From Mesorhizobium australicum (GTDB lineage Bacteria; Pseudomonadota; Alphaproteobacteria; Rhizobiales; Rhizobiaceae): a stretch of DNA of 64,000 nt. Positions 40,618 through 49,065 of the stretch are shown piece after piece; the stretch's first letter is position 1; each line of letters begins with the position of its first letter. Location: assembly GCF_900177325.1 (NCBI RefSeq), contig NZ_FXBL01000004.1:3534001-3598000 (forward strand), written 5' to 3'. The notes below the pieces were generated by a model. The model was not told the origin of the DNA, searched no databases, and saw only the letters and a program-made list of their open reading frames with translations. Both the position numbers and the translations under genes were made by a program.

Positions 40618-40739
40618 CGTCCATCTCCTTCAGAAAACGACTTTCTTTCGGTGAGACGCCCATTCGGGCAGTCGAGATGGGAACGGCGGTCGCGGAATGA
40701 GGTTTCGTAACGTTGTGTGACGAATGGTAACGCTTGTCG

Positions 40740-41261
40740 TCACATGCTGGAGGCGGCGCGCGCCGCCTGGTCGTATTGCCCGGACAGCGCGCGCATCAGT
40801 GCTGCGATGCCCGAGAGTTCGCCGCCGTCGACATTGAGGCGCTGGACGCTGTCGACCAGCAGGGCCTCGCGGATGTCCCGGTAGCGGCGGCAGGTCTCGG
40901 CACCCGCGGGCGTCACGCTCGCCGTCCGCTCCTTGCCCCGCTTGCCGCCCGCGACGAGGCCGAGACCCTCGAGCTTCTTCAGCGCATAGGCGACGATGTG
41001 CGTGTCCTCGATGTTGAACATCATGCACAGATCCGCGAGCGTCTTTTCGCGGTCGCGATGATTGACCGCGTGCAGGATCAAGACCTCGATCGGCGTCAGC
41101 CCCGGCACGCCGGCCGCCGCCATGCCGCGCACCATCCAGCGCTGGAACGCGTTGGAGACGATGGTCAGCGCGAATTCGACCTCGGAGAGCGGCGGCAGTG
41201 CGCCATCCGCGAGATGGGCCGCTGATACGACGGGACCGATGGTCTGCTTGCGTGCTGTCAT
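40740..41261 (-). CDS. MarR-type winged-helix transcriptional regulator
   Basis: A 173-residue regulator. The central winged helix-turn-helix reads LTPIEVLILHAVNHRDREKTLADLC...HIVAYALKKLEGLGLV with wing KRGKERTASVTPAG, flanked by dimerisation helices. It is divergent from the large hydantoinase gene. The AT-rich 98-bp intergenic region holds an 8-bp inverted repeat and two ATCGAT boxes, so it probably controls that gene and itself. The ligand is unknown. Confidence 0.8.
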   Translation of the reverse strand: MTARKQTIGPVVSAAHLADGALPPLSEVEFALTIVSNAFQRWMVRGMAAAGVPGLTPIEVLILHAVNHRDREKTLADLCMMFNIEDTHIVAYALKKLEGLGLVAGGKRGKERTASVTPAGAETCRRYRDIREALLVDSVQRLNVDGGELSGIAALMRALSGQYDQAARAASSM

Positions 41262-41274
41262 TCGACCCTCACAT

Positions 41275-41318
41275 TGAGAATATATCGATAAAATATCGAT
41301 GACATGATGGTATTCTCA
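41275..41318. promoter_or_regulatory. Candidate operator between MarR-type regulator and hydantoinase gene
   Basis: TGAGAATA (41275-41282) and TATTCTCA (41311-41318) are perfect 8-bp inverted repeats 28 bp apart. Between them ATCGAT occurs twice, at 41284 and 41295, 11 bp apart (one helical turn). The segment is strikingly AT-rich for this genome. It lies 14 bp before the regulator start and 42 bp before the hydantoinase start. Confidence 0.55.
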
Positions 41319-41359
41319 CTGTAATAGGATGGCAAGCGCAGCCGAGGGAGAATGCCGCC

Positions 41360-44300
41360 ATGCAGCAGAGCTGGGATTTCTGGATCGACCGCGGCGGCAC
41401 GTTCACCGACGTCATCGGCCGCGCACCCGACGGCTCGCTGCACTCGCGCAAGCTGCTTTCCGAAAACCCAGAGGCCTATCGCGATGCCGCCGTGCAGGGC
41501 ATCCGCGACCTGCTTGGCCTGAAATCGGGAGAGGCAATCCCCGCCGGCCTGATCGGCGACGTCAAGATGGGCACGACGGTCGCCACCAACGCGCTGCTGG
41601 AGCGCAAGGGCGACCGCGTGCTCCTGCTCATCACGAAAGGCTTCCGCGACGCGCTGCGCATCGCCTACCAGGCCCGCCCCGACATCTTCGCCAAAGAGAT
41701 CATCCTGCCCGAGCAGCTCTACGAGCGCGTCGTAGAGGTGCCCGAGCGCGTGCGCGTCGACGGGACGCTGGAAACAGCACTTGATCTCGATGCCGTGCGC
41801 GACGAGATCGCCGCCGCGAAGGCCGACGGGATCGATGCGGTCGCCATCGTCTTCATGCATGCGTGGAAATATCCAGACCACGAAAGCCGTGCCGAAGTGC
41901 TCTGTCGCGAGATCGGCTTTGCGCAGATCTCGGTCAGTCACAAGGTCTCGCCACTGATCAAGCTGGTCGGGCGCGGCGACACGGCAGTGGTCGACGCCTA
42001 CCTGTCGCCGATCCTGTCGCGCTACGTGCAGAGGGTGGCGGGGGAACTGGGCGCGGGCTCCCTCTCCCACACCAGGGAGAAGATCGGCCAATCGCCCCGC
42101 CTCATGTTCATGATGTCGTCCGGCGGCCTGACCGCCGCCGACATGTTCCAGGGCAAGGATGCGCTGTTGTCAGGCCCCGCGGGCGGGGTGGTCGGCATGG
42201 TCGAGACCGCGCAGCTCGCCGGCTTCGACAAGGTGATCGGCTTCGACATGGGCGGCACCTCGACCGACGTCGCGCATTACGACGGCGAATACGAGCGCGC
42301 CTTCGACACGGAGGTGGCGGGCGTGCGGGTGCGCGCGCCGATGATGCGAATCCACACGGTCGCGGCCGGCGGCGGCTCGATCCTCCACTATGCCGACGGC
42401 CGCTTCCAGGCAGGCCCGGATTCCGCCGGCGCCAATCCCGGCCCCGCATGCTACCGCCGCGCCGGGCCGCTCGCCGTCACCGACGCCAACGTCATGCTCG
42501 GCAAGCTGCAGCCGGACTTCTTCCCGGCAATCTTCGGCCCTGATCAGAACGAACCTCTCGATGCGGACGTGGTGCGGGCGAAGTTCGCCGACCTTGCGAC
42601 CACGATCGGAGACGGCCGCACGGCGGAAGCGGTCGCCGAGGGCTTCATCACCATCGCGGTCGAGAACATGGCCAACGCGATCAAGAAAATCTCCGTCCAG
42701 CGCGGCTACGACGTCACCGAATATCTGCTCAACTGCTTCGGCGGCGCGGGCGGCCAACATGCCTGCCTGGTGGCCGACGCGCTCGGCATGGAGGCGGTGC
42801 TGGTGCATCCCTTCTCCGGCCTGCTGTCGGCCTACGGCATCGGGCTCGCATCGGTCTTCGCCTCGCGCCAGCAGGCGCTGATCAAGCCGCTGCAGGAAAG
42901 CTCAGCTCTCGAGATCGACGCGATGATCGAGACGCTGCGGGACAAGGTGTTCGAGGAACTGGGCGCCCAGGGCGTGCCTGAGGATCACGTGTTCTGGCGG
43001 CCGATCCTGCAGATCCGCTATGACGGCACCGACACCACCTTGCCGGTCAACTTTGCCGCGCGCTCGTTCGCCGAGGCGCGCGCCGAATTCGAGAAGGCGC
43101 ACAAGGCACAGTTCGGCTTCGTCTACGACGACAAGCCGATGATCGTCGAATCTATCGACGTACAGGGTCAGGACGGCCGTGTAGCCGGCCGCGACGAGAC
43201 CACAAGGCCGACCGTCGATTCAAATGCGACCGCCACACAGACCCGTCGCATCTTCGCCGACGGCGAATGGCGCGAGGCAGGTATTTTCCTCCGCGCTGAC
43301 CTGATGCCCGGCAACAAGGTGTCGGGGCCGGCCCTTGTCATCGAGACCCATCAGACCATCGTGGTCGAGCCCGGCTGGCAGGCCGAGATCACGGCGCAGG
43401 ACCACGTGCTCCTGCGCCGCACGACCAAGAAGCGCCGCAAGGCCGCGCTCGGCACCGAGGCCGACCCGGTGATGCTGGAAGTGTTCAACAACCTGTTCAT
43501 GGCGATCGCCGAGCAGATGGGCGTGACGCTGCAGAACACCGCCTATTCGGTGAACATCAAGGAACGGCTCGACTTCTCCTGCGCCGTCTTCGACCGCACC
43601 GGCGCGCTGGTGGCGAACGCGCCGCACATGCCGGTGCATCTCGGCTCCATGGACCGCTCGGTCGAAACGATCATCCGGCTCAACGAGGGCGACATCCATC
43701 CGGGCGACGTCTTCGCGCTGAACGCGCCCTACAACGGCGGCACGCATCTGCCCGACATCACGGTGGTGACGCCGGTGTTCGACCCGGCGGGCAAGGAGAT
43801 CCTCTTCTTCACCGCCTCGCGCGGTCACCATGCGGACGTCGGTGGCACGGCGCCCGGCTCAATGACGCCGCTGGCAACGACCGTAGATGAGGAAGGCGTG
43901 CTGTTCGACAATTTCCGCATCGTCGAGCGCGGCCGCTTCCGCGAGAAGGAACTGCACGCACTCCTGACCGACCATCCCTACCCGGCCCGCAACCCGCACC
44001 AGAATGTCGCCGACCTGAAAGCCCAGATCGCAGCCAACGAGAAGGGCGTGGCGGAGCTGCGCAAGATGGTCGAGCATTTCGGGCTCGACGTGGTGGAAGC
44101 CTATATGGGCCACGTGCAGGACAATGCGGCCGAAAGCGTGCGCCGCGTGCTGCTGTCGCTGCCGGACGAGTCGTCCTACGACTATCCGACCGACACCGGC
44201 CAGACGATCAAGGTGAAGATCACCGTCGACCGCGACAGTCGCGAGGCGACGGTCGACTTCACCGGCACCTCGCCGGTGATGAAGAACAATTTCAACGCGC

Positions 44301-45007
44301 CGGAGCCGGTCGCGCGGGCTGCCGTGCTCTACGCCTTCCGCGTCATGGTCGAGGCCAACATCCCGATGAATGCCGGGTGCCTCAGGCCGATCAACATCAT
44401 CATCCCCGATGGCTGCATGCTGCGGCCGACCTATCCGGCCGCCGTGGTGGCCGGCAATGTCGAGACCTCGCAGCATGTCACCAATGCGATGTTCGGCGCC
44501 ATGGACGCGCTGGCCAACGCGCAAGGCACGATGAACAACCTGACCTACGGCAACGAGACCTATCAGTATTACGAGACAATCTGTTCCGGTTCGCCCGCTG
44601 GCCGCTTCAACAACGGCACGGGCTTCCACGGCACGTCAGGCGTGCACACGCACATGACGAATTCTCGCCTGACCGACCCTGAAATCCTCGAACTGCGCTT
44701 CCCCGTGTTGCTGGAGGACTTCCACATCCGCCAGGGATCCGGCGGCAAGGGCAGGTGGAACGCCGGCGACGGCACCAGGCGCACGATCCGCTTCCTGGAG
44801 AAGATGGAATGCGCGATCCTTTCCTCGCACCGCGGCGCCCCGCCACGCGGCGTGGCGGGTGGCGGCGACGGCCAGGTCGGCATGACCCAGGTCCGCCGCG
44901 CCGACGGCCGCACCGAAACGCTGCGCGCCTGCGACCAGACGGTGCTGGAAGCCGGCGAGGCAGTCATCGTCACCACGCCGACGCCGGGGGGATTTGGGGA
45001 ACGTTGA
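41360..45007 (+). CDS. 5-oxoprolinase / hydantoinase A-B fusion protein
   Basis: A 1215-residue ATP-dependent amidohydrolase, probably opening 5-oxoproline or a hydantoin-like ring. Residues about 7-200 are Hydant_A_N ([11 protein letters not shown], the ATP-binding start). Residues 200-500 are hydantoinase A, with [20 protein letters not shown] and [17 protein letters not shown]. From about 705 to 1210 comes hydantoinase B, with [30 protein letters not shown] blocks. It is full length for the eukaryote-like fused type; many bacteria split it into HyuA and HyuB. GAGGGAGA precedes the ATG. Substrate not determined by sequence. Confidence 0.9.
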   Translation: MQQSWDFWIDRGGTFTDVIGRAPDGSLHSRKLLSENPEAYRDAAVQGIRDLLGLKSGEAIPAGLIGDVKMGTTVATNALLERKGDRVLLLITKGFRDALRIAYQARPDIFAKEIILPEQLYERVVEVPERVRVDGTLETALDLDAVRDEIAAAKADGIDAVAIVFMHAWKYPDHESRAEVLCREIGFAQISVSHKVSPLIKLVGRGDTAVVDAYLSPILSRYVQRVAGELGAGSLSHTREKIGQSPRLMFMMSSGGLTAADMFQGKDALLSGPAGGVVGMVETAQLAGFDKVIGFDMGGTSTDVAHYDGEYERAFDTEVAGVRVRAPMMRIHTVAAGGGSILHYADGRFQAGPDSAGANPGPACYRRAGPLAVTDANVMLGKLQPDFFPAIFGPDQNEPLDADVVRAKFADLATTIGDGRTAEAVAEGFITIAVENMANAIKKISVQRGYDVTEYLLNCFGGAGGQHACLVADALGMEAVLVHPFSGLLSAYGIGLASVFASRQQALIKPLQESSALEIDAMIETLRDKVFEELGAQGVPEDHVFWRPILQIRYDGTDTTLPVNFAARSFAEARAEFEKAHKAQFGFVYDDKPMIVESIDVQGQDGRVAGRDETTRPTVDSNATATQTRRIFADGEWREAGIFLRADLMPGNKVSGPALVIETHQTIVVEPGWQAEITAQDHVLLRRTTKKRRKAALGTEADPVMLEVFNNLFMAIAEQMGVTLQNTAYSVNIKERLDFSCAVFDRTGALVANAPHMPVHLGSMDRSVETIIRLNEGDIHPGDVFALNAPYNGGTHLPDITVVTPVFDPAGKEILFFTASRGHHADVGGTAPGSMTPLATTVDEEGVLFDNFRIVERGRFREKELHALLTDHPYPARNPHQNVADLKAQIAANEKGVAELRKMVEHFGLDVVEAYMGHVQDNAAESVRRVLLSLPDESSYDYPTDTGQTIKVKITVDRDSREATVDFTGTSPVMKNNFNAPEPVARAAVLYAFRVMVEANIPMNAGCLRPINIIIPDGCMLRPTYPAAVVAGNVETSQHVTNAMFGAMDALANAQGTMNNLTYGNETYQYYETICSGSPAGRFNNGTGFHGTSGVHTHMTNSRLTDPEILELRFPVLLEDFHIRQGSGGKGRWNAGDGTRRTIRFLEKMECAILSSHRGAPPRGVAGGGDGQVGMTQVRRADGRTETLRACDQTVLEAGEAVIVTTPTPGGFGER

Positions 45008-45053
45008 GGTCTGCCCTGCAACAGACTATATCTGCATCTGATGCTTGATGCAG
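45004..45053 (+). promoter_or_regulatory. vapBC promoter and inverted-repeat operator
   Basis: TTGAGG (45004-45009), 17 bp, TATATC (45027-45032) is a good sigma70 promoter whose -35 overlaps the hydantoinase stop. Directly downstream an inverted repeat CTGCATC (45032-45038) / GATGCAG (45047-45053) covers the likely start of transcription. It is a natural site for autorepression by the VapB ribbon-helix-helix protein. Confidence 0.6.
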
Positions 45054-45062
45054 GAGGCGTCT

Positions 45063-45299
45063 ATGCGCACCACATTGACGATCGACGACGACGTGCTGAT
45101 GATCGCGCGCGGCCTTGCCGAGCGCGACGACAGGACAATTGGGGACGTTATCTCTGACCTTGCGCGGCAGGCCTTGCGGGCTCCTCGGGACCAGTACGCA
45201 TTCGAGACACGCAACGGCGTTCCGCTAGTCCCGGTGAAGAAAGGCAGCCTGCCGGTGACGACCGAGCTGGTCAACCGCCTACGTGACGAAATGCCGTAA
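45063..45299 (+). CDS. VapB-like ribbon-helix-helix antitoxin
   Basis: A 78-residue protein starting MRTTLTIDDDVLMIARGLAE, a CopG/RHH DNA-binding motif, followed by RTIGDVISDLARQAL. The C-terminal tail (GVPLVPVKKGSLPVTTELV) should wrap the toxin. AGGAGG lies 7 bp upstream. Its TAA overlaps the toxin ATG (TAATG at 45297-45301), the usual toxin-antitoxin coupling. Confidence 0.88.
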   Translation: MRTTLTIDDDVLMIARGLAERDDRTIGDVISDLARQALRAPRDQYAFETRNGVPLVPVKKGSLPVTTELVNRLRDEMP

Positions 45300-45730
45300 T
45301 GGCGTATTTGCTCGACGTGAGCGTGGTCATCGCCCTGATCGACCGAACGCATATCGGACACGATGCCGCAAATCTCTGGTTCGCGGATGCCCGCCCGCGT
45401 GGCTGGGCGACCTGCCCGATCGTGGAGAACGGCGTCGTCCGGATTATGAGCCAGTCCTCGTATCCGAACGCTCAGGCGTCGCCCGCTGTCGTCGCGGCTG
45501 CTCTCCAGCAACTTTGCCGGCTTCCGGCACACGAATTCTGGCCTGACGGCCTGTCGCTGACGAGTTCGACCCTTTTCGATCTGCAGGCGTTGTCGTCAGC
45601 CCACCATGTCACGGACATGTATCTGCTCGGGCTTGCGGCAGCTCACGATGGAAAACTAGCGACGTTCGACCGACGCCTGCGCACGGAAGCCGTTCAGAAC
45701 GGCCCACAGCATATCGAAATCATTGCATAG
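45299..45730 (+). CDS. VapC-family PIN-domain ribonuclease toxin
   Basis: A 143-residue PIN nuclease of the TA-system VapC type. The acidic metal-binding set is intact: Asp6 (YLLDVS), Glu43 (PIVENG), Asp106 (VTDMYLL) and Asp124 (ATFDRRL). The GWATCPIVENGVVRI block is typical of the Mycobacterium-like PIN subfamily. It would cut a specific RNA when free of antitoxin. No degeneration is visible, so the module looks functional. Confidence 0.88.
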   Translation: MAYLLDVSVVIALIDRTHIGHDAANLWFADARPRGWATCPIVENGVVRIMSQSSYPNAQASPAVVAAALQQLCRLPAHEFWPDGLSLTSSTLFDLQALSSAHHVTDMYLLGLAAAHDGKLATFDRRLRTEAVQNGPQHIEIIA

Positions 45731-45738
45731 GATCGCCC

Positions 45739-46128
45739 CTACTCCAGATTGGTCTGGATCCACCTCGGCGAGTGGTGGATGTCGATCGTCTGCAACCGCC
45801 CTGGGCCGAGGTTGACGAAGCGGTGCGGCACGCCGGCGGGTCCGAGCACCGTATCGCCCGCCTCGGCATCGACCACCTCGTCGCCGACGAAGAAGCGCGC
45901 CCGGCCCTGCGTTATGACGAACACCTCGTCATAGGGATGGACGTGGAGGACCGGACCGAAGCCCGGCTCGTCATTGCCATAGGTCAGCACGGTCACTGCT
46001 GCGCCGAGGGCTTCGCCGTTCACCGAACCGCGATAGGGGCCGACCATCGTGCCGTCGAACAGGCGCGCCTTGGCGGGCGGGCGACCGTCAGGCGTGACGG
46101 TCGCGGGGTCGAAGTCGCGTCGAACCAT
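45739..46128 (-). CDS. Cupin domain protein
   Basis: A 129-residue single cupin barrel. Motif 1 is GFGPVLHVHPYDEVFVITQGRA-like, with two His and Glu as metal ligands. Motif 2 is GDTVLGPAGVPHRFVNLG, with the last His. Such proteins bind small molecules or act as dioxygenases or isomerases; nothing here selects among these. ATG 46128 has GGAGGAG close upstream. It is convergent with vapC. Confidence 0.82.
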   Translation of the reverse strand: MVRRDFDPATVTPDGRPPAKARLFDGTMVGPYRGSVNGEALGAAVTVLTYGNDEPGFGPVLHVHPYDEVFVITQGRARFFVGDEVVDAEAGDTVLGPAGVPHRFVNLGPGRLQTIDIHHSPRWIQTNLE

Positions 46129-46189
46129 TTGCTCCTCCTGTCGAACGGGAGGATGGTCGAGACCTCGCGTGGATGCAAGGCGCGGAGGC

Positions 46190-46669
46190 TTATGTCGGGG
46201 CGCCCGCCAGCATCTCCTCCATCCGCGCGTAGCTTGCCTCCATGCCGTGCTCCATGCCGGAGGCGAGCATCGCCGCGCGGGCGTCGGCGTCGGGCAGCGT
46301 CATGCGCATGGTGAGCAGGGTCCCTTGCCCGTCGGGCTTGAAGTCGGTCTCGACATGGTTGTCGGGCGTCGGGTCGGGCAAAAACATCCGCTCGACATGG
46401 ACGGTGCGGCTGTAGGGTTCGACGGCGATGTATTCGCCCGTCATGTGGAAGCCGCCGCCCTTGCCGTCGCTCCACTCGCAGCGGATCCTCCCGCCCGGCT
46501 TCGGCTCGCTGATGCAGACCGGCATGGTCCAGCCCTCCGGCCCGAGCATCCATTTCTGCATCAGCTCCGCCTCGGTATGTGCCCGGAACACGGCCTTCGG
46601 CGCGGCCGCGAAGCGGCGGGTGACGACGACATGGGTGTCGCCCTCGGTCTTCAAAGTCAGTCTGCTCAT
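46190..46669 (-). CDS. SRPBCC (AHSA1/START-like) domain protein
   Basis: A 159-residue helix-grip protein of the activator of Hsp90 ATPase type. It starts VTRRFAAAPKAVFRAHTEAELMQKWMLGP and has GGRIRCEWSDGKGGGFHMTGEYIAVEPYSRTVH. Such proteins bind hydrophobic ligands and are regularly encoded with an ArsR-type repressor. Here they overlap by 4 bp and are clearly one unit. The ligand is unknown. Confidence 0.88.
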   Translation of the reverse strand: MSRLTLKTEGDTHVVVTRRFAAAPKAVFRAHTEAELMQKWMLGPEGWTMPVCISEPKPGGRIRCEWSDGKGGGFHMTGEYIAVEPYSRTVHVERMFLPDPTPDNHVETDFKPDGQGTLLTMRMTLPDADARAAMLASGMEHGMEASYARMEEMLAGAPT

Positions 46670-46998
46670 CTCTCTCCCTTTCCGTCGTCCATCGTTGCTA
46701 AAAGCGCGTCGAGCCGCGCGTAATTCCGCGAAAGCGCGTCGCGCAGGCCGATCAGCCAGCGGTCGAGTTCGTCGATCGCCTCCGGCGCGATGCGGCAGTG
46801 GCGCTTCGTGCCCTCCGCCCGGCGCATAACCAAGCCGGCATCCTCCAGCACCTTGATGTGCCGCGAGACGGCCGGCTGGCTCATCGCGAAGGGCTTCGCC
46901 AGCTCCATCACCGTCGCCTCCCCGCTCGCCAGCCGAGCGAGGATCGCCCGCCGGGTCGGATCGGCGAGCGCGGCGAAGCCCGCATCGAGATCCTTCAT
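46666..46998 (-). CDS. ArsR-family transcriptional regulator
   Basis: A 110-residue winged-helix repressor. LADPTRRAILARLASGEATV is followed by MELAKPFAMSQPAVSRHIKVLEDAGLV (recognition helix SQPAVSRHI) and a wing GTKRHCRIAP. No cysteine-rich metal site is evident, which fits the SRPBCC-linked subgroup rather than metal sensors. Translation is coupled to the SRPBCC gene. An AT-rich palindromic segment lies just upstream. Confidence 0.9.
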   Translation of the reverse strand: MKDLDAGFAALADPTRRAILARLASGEATVMELAKPFAMSQPAVSRHIKVLEDAGLVMRRAEGTKRHCRIAPEAIDELDRWLIGLRDALSRNYARLDALLATMDDGKGER

Positions 46999-47012
46999 CC
47001 AGAATATCTCCT

Positions 47013-47038
47013 TTATATAATAATCTTGTTATATATAA
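47013..47038. promoter_or_regulatory. AT-rich palindromic segment upstream of the ArsR gene
   Basis: TTATATAA (47013-47020) and TTATATATAA (47029-47038) are two self-complementary boxes separated by 8 bp, 15 bp ahead of the ArsR-type ATG. They contrast with the GC-rich surroundings and make a likely autoregulatory operator or -10 region. Confidence 0.45.
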
Positions 47039-47070
47039 GACTGATTATCGTCAAGCGATTTTCGACAGCA

Positions 47071-47135
47071 CCGTCATCGTCGCGTCATCCAGGCGTCAAC
47101 CGCGCGTCATCGGACCTTCATAGGCACGGTATCAC
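47071..47135 (+). promoter_or_regulatory. PhoB box (five 11-bp direct repeats) upstream of btaA
   Basis: The 7-mers CCGTCAT, GCGTCAT, GCGTCAA, GCGTCAT and CCTTCAT start at 47071, 47082, 47093, 47104 and 47115, an exact 11-bp period. This is the spacing and core (consensus CTGTCAT) of PhoB half-sites. TATCAC at 47130-47135 can serve as -10, as expected when PhoB replaces -35 recognition. The btaA ATG is 22 bp further. Phosphate-starvation control of betaine-lipid synthesis follows from this. Confidence 0.75.
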
Positions 47136-47157
47136 CGCTCACGAGGGGATTCGCGCC

Positions 47158-48399
47158 ATGACCGACATTTCCGCAGGTTCCGGGCTCGCCACGCGGCGCC
47201 ATGTCGGCCGCGCCGTCTACCAGCACAAGGCACTCAGCAAGGACGGCCTGTCGGAGCGCCTGTTCGCGCTGCTCTTCTCCGGCCTCGTCTATCCGCAGAT
47301 CTGGGAAGACCCCGAGATCGACATGGAGGCGATGGAACTGGGCGCCGGCCACCGCGTCGTCACGATCGCGTCGGGCGGCTGCAACATGCTGGCCTATCTC
47401 ACCGCCTCGCCCGCCCATATCGACGTGGTAGACCTCAACGCCGCCCATGTGGCGCTCAACCGGCTCAAGCTCGCAGCCGCGCGTCATCTGCCCGGTCAGC
47501 AGGATTTCTCCCGCTTTTTCGGGGCCTCGGGCGTCGACCACAACGCACTCGCCTACGACCGCTTCGTCGCGCCGCATCTCGACGTGGCAAGCCGCGCCTA
47601 TTGGGAAAAGCGCGATCTCCTCGGCCGCCGCCGCATCTCGGTCTTCGACCGCAATTTTTATCGCACCGGCCTGCTCGGCTTCTGCATCGCGCTCGGCCAC
47701 CGCGCGGCGAAGCTGCACGGCGTCGACCCGGCAGGCCTGATGCAGGCGAAGACGGTCGCCGACCAGAAGCGTTTCTTCCGCGAGCAGCTGGCGCCGCTGT
47801 TCGACCGGCGACTGATCCGCATGGCGACGGCGCGCAAGGCCTCGCTTTTCGGCCTCGGCATTCCGCCGGCGCAGTACGATGCGCTGGTGACGGCGGGCAA
47901 TGACGGCATGGCCGGCGTGCTGCGCGACCGGCTGGAGAAACTCGCCTGCCATTTCCCGCTCGCCGACAACTACTTTGCCTGGCAGGCCTTCGCCCGTCGC
48001 TATCCGACCCAGGGCGAGGCCGCCCTGCCCCGCTATCTCGAACCGCGCCATTTCGCCACGATCCGCGCCAATGCCGACCGCGTCACGGTTCACCACGCCA
48101 ACTATATCGATCTGCTCGCAGGCAAGCCGGCCGGCAGCGTCGACCGCTACATCCTGCTCGACGCGCAGGACTGGATGACGGATGCGCAGCTCAACGCACT
48201 CTGGAGCGAGATCACCCGCACCGCGGCTCCCGGCGCCCGCGTCATCTTCCGCACGGCGGCCGCGCCGACGCTGCTGCCGGGCCGCGTCTCGCCGGCGATC
48301 CTCGATCAGTGGGAGTATCGCGACGAGCAGTCGCGCGAGCTCTCCGCCCGCGACCGCTCGGCGATCTATGGCGGCTTCCACCTCTATGCGAAACGCTGA
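47158..48399 (+). CDS. btaA: BtaA-like SAM:diacylglycerol 3-amino-3-carboxypropyltransferase (DUF3419)
   Basis: A 413-residue protein making diacylglyceryl-homoserine, first step of the betaine lipid DGTS. The SAM-binding region reads LFSGLVYPQIWEDPEIDMEAM, VVTIASGGCNMLAYL and HIDVVDLNAAHVALNRLKL, the hallmarks of DUF3419/BtaA. The C-terminal part has DRYILLDAQDWM and GARVIFRTAA. It is the first gene of a pair with btaB and sits behind a PhoB box, which fits replacing phospholipids under phosphate limitation. ATG 47158 matches the homology start. Confidence 0.9.
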   Translation: MTDISAGSGLATRRHVGRAVYQHKALSKDGLSERLFALLFSGLVYPQIWEDPEIDMEAMELGAGHRVVTIASGGCNMLAYLTASPAHIDVVDLNAAHVALNRLKLAAARHLPGQQDFSRFFGASGVDHNALAYDRFVAPHLDVASRAYWEKRDLLGRRRISVFDRNFYRTGLLGFCIALGHRAAKLHGVDPAGLMQAKTVADQKRFFREQLAPLFDRRLIRMATARKASLFGLGIPPAQYDALVTAGNDGMAGVLRDRLEKLACHFPLADNYFAWQAFARRYPTQGEAALPRYLEPRHFATIRANADRVTVHHANYIDLLAGKPAGSVDRYILLDAQDWMTDAQLNALWSEITRTAAPGARVIFRTAAAPTLLPGRVSPAILDQWEYRDEQSRELSARDRSAIYGGFHLYAKR

Positions 48400-48400
48400 C

Positions 48401-49057
48401 ATGGTCGTGACCGATACCCACGCCGCGCTGATGGACGACGTCTATCGCTGGCAGCGGCACGTCTACGACCTGACGCGCAAATACTATCTGCTCGGCCGAG
48501 ACCGGATGATCGATCGGCTCGACGCCGGGCCAGGCACCACGGTGCTGGAACTCGGCTGCGGCACCGGACGCAACCTCGCGCTGGCTGCAGGGCGGCACCG
48601 CCAGGCGCAGCTCTTCGGCCTCGACATCTCCGCGCAGATGCTGGCGACGGCGCAGGCCTCGCTCGCCCGCGTCGGCCTTGGCGACAAGGTACGGCTGGCC
48701 GAGGCGGACGCGACGAGCTTCGATCCCCAAGCGCTGTTCGGCCGCGCGGCCTTCGACCGTGTCTACATCTCCTATTCGCTGTCGATGATCCCCGACTGGC
48801 AGCGCTGCGTCAGTCAGGCGATGGCCGTGCTCGCGCCCGGCGGCTCGCTGCATATCGTCGACTTCGGCCGCCAGGAGCGCCTGCCGGGATGGTTCAAGGC
48901 GGCGCTCCGGGCCTGGCTGGCGAGATTCCACGTCGCGCCGCGCGACGACCTGCGCGAAGTGCTTGAATCGATCTCGCGGGAAACCGGCGCAAGCCTCGAA
49001 CACGAATCGCTTTTCCGCGGCTATGCGGTGCATGCGATTCTGTGCCTGCCCCGCTGA
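48401..49057 (+). CDS. btaB: BtaB-like SAM-dependent N-methyltransferase
   Basis: A 218-residue class I methyltransferase that would methylate the homoserine head group three times to give DGTS. It starts THAALMDDVYRWQRHVYDLT, with motif I VLELGCGTGRNLALAAG near residue 50 and VYISYSLSMIPDW later, matching BtaB. ATG 48401 gives the usual N-terminus and follows the btaA stop by 1 bp. An ATG at 48386 inside btaA is an alternative. Confidence 0.88.
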   Translation: MVVTDTHAALMDDVYRWQRHVYDLTRKYYLLGRDRMIDRLDAGPGTTVLELGCGTGRNLALAAGRHRQAQLFGLDISAQMLATAQASLARVGLGDKVRLAEADATSFDPQALFGRAAFDRVYISYSLSMIPDWQRCVSQAMAVLAPGGSLHIVDFGRQERLPGWFKAALRAWLARFHVAPRDDLREVLESISRETGASLEHESLFRGYAVHAILCLPR

Positions 49058-49065
49058 CCGGAAGT

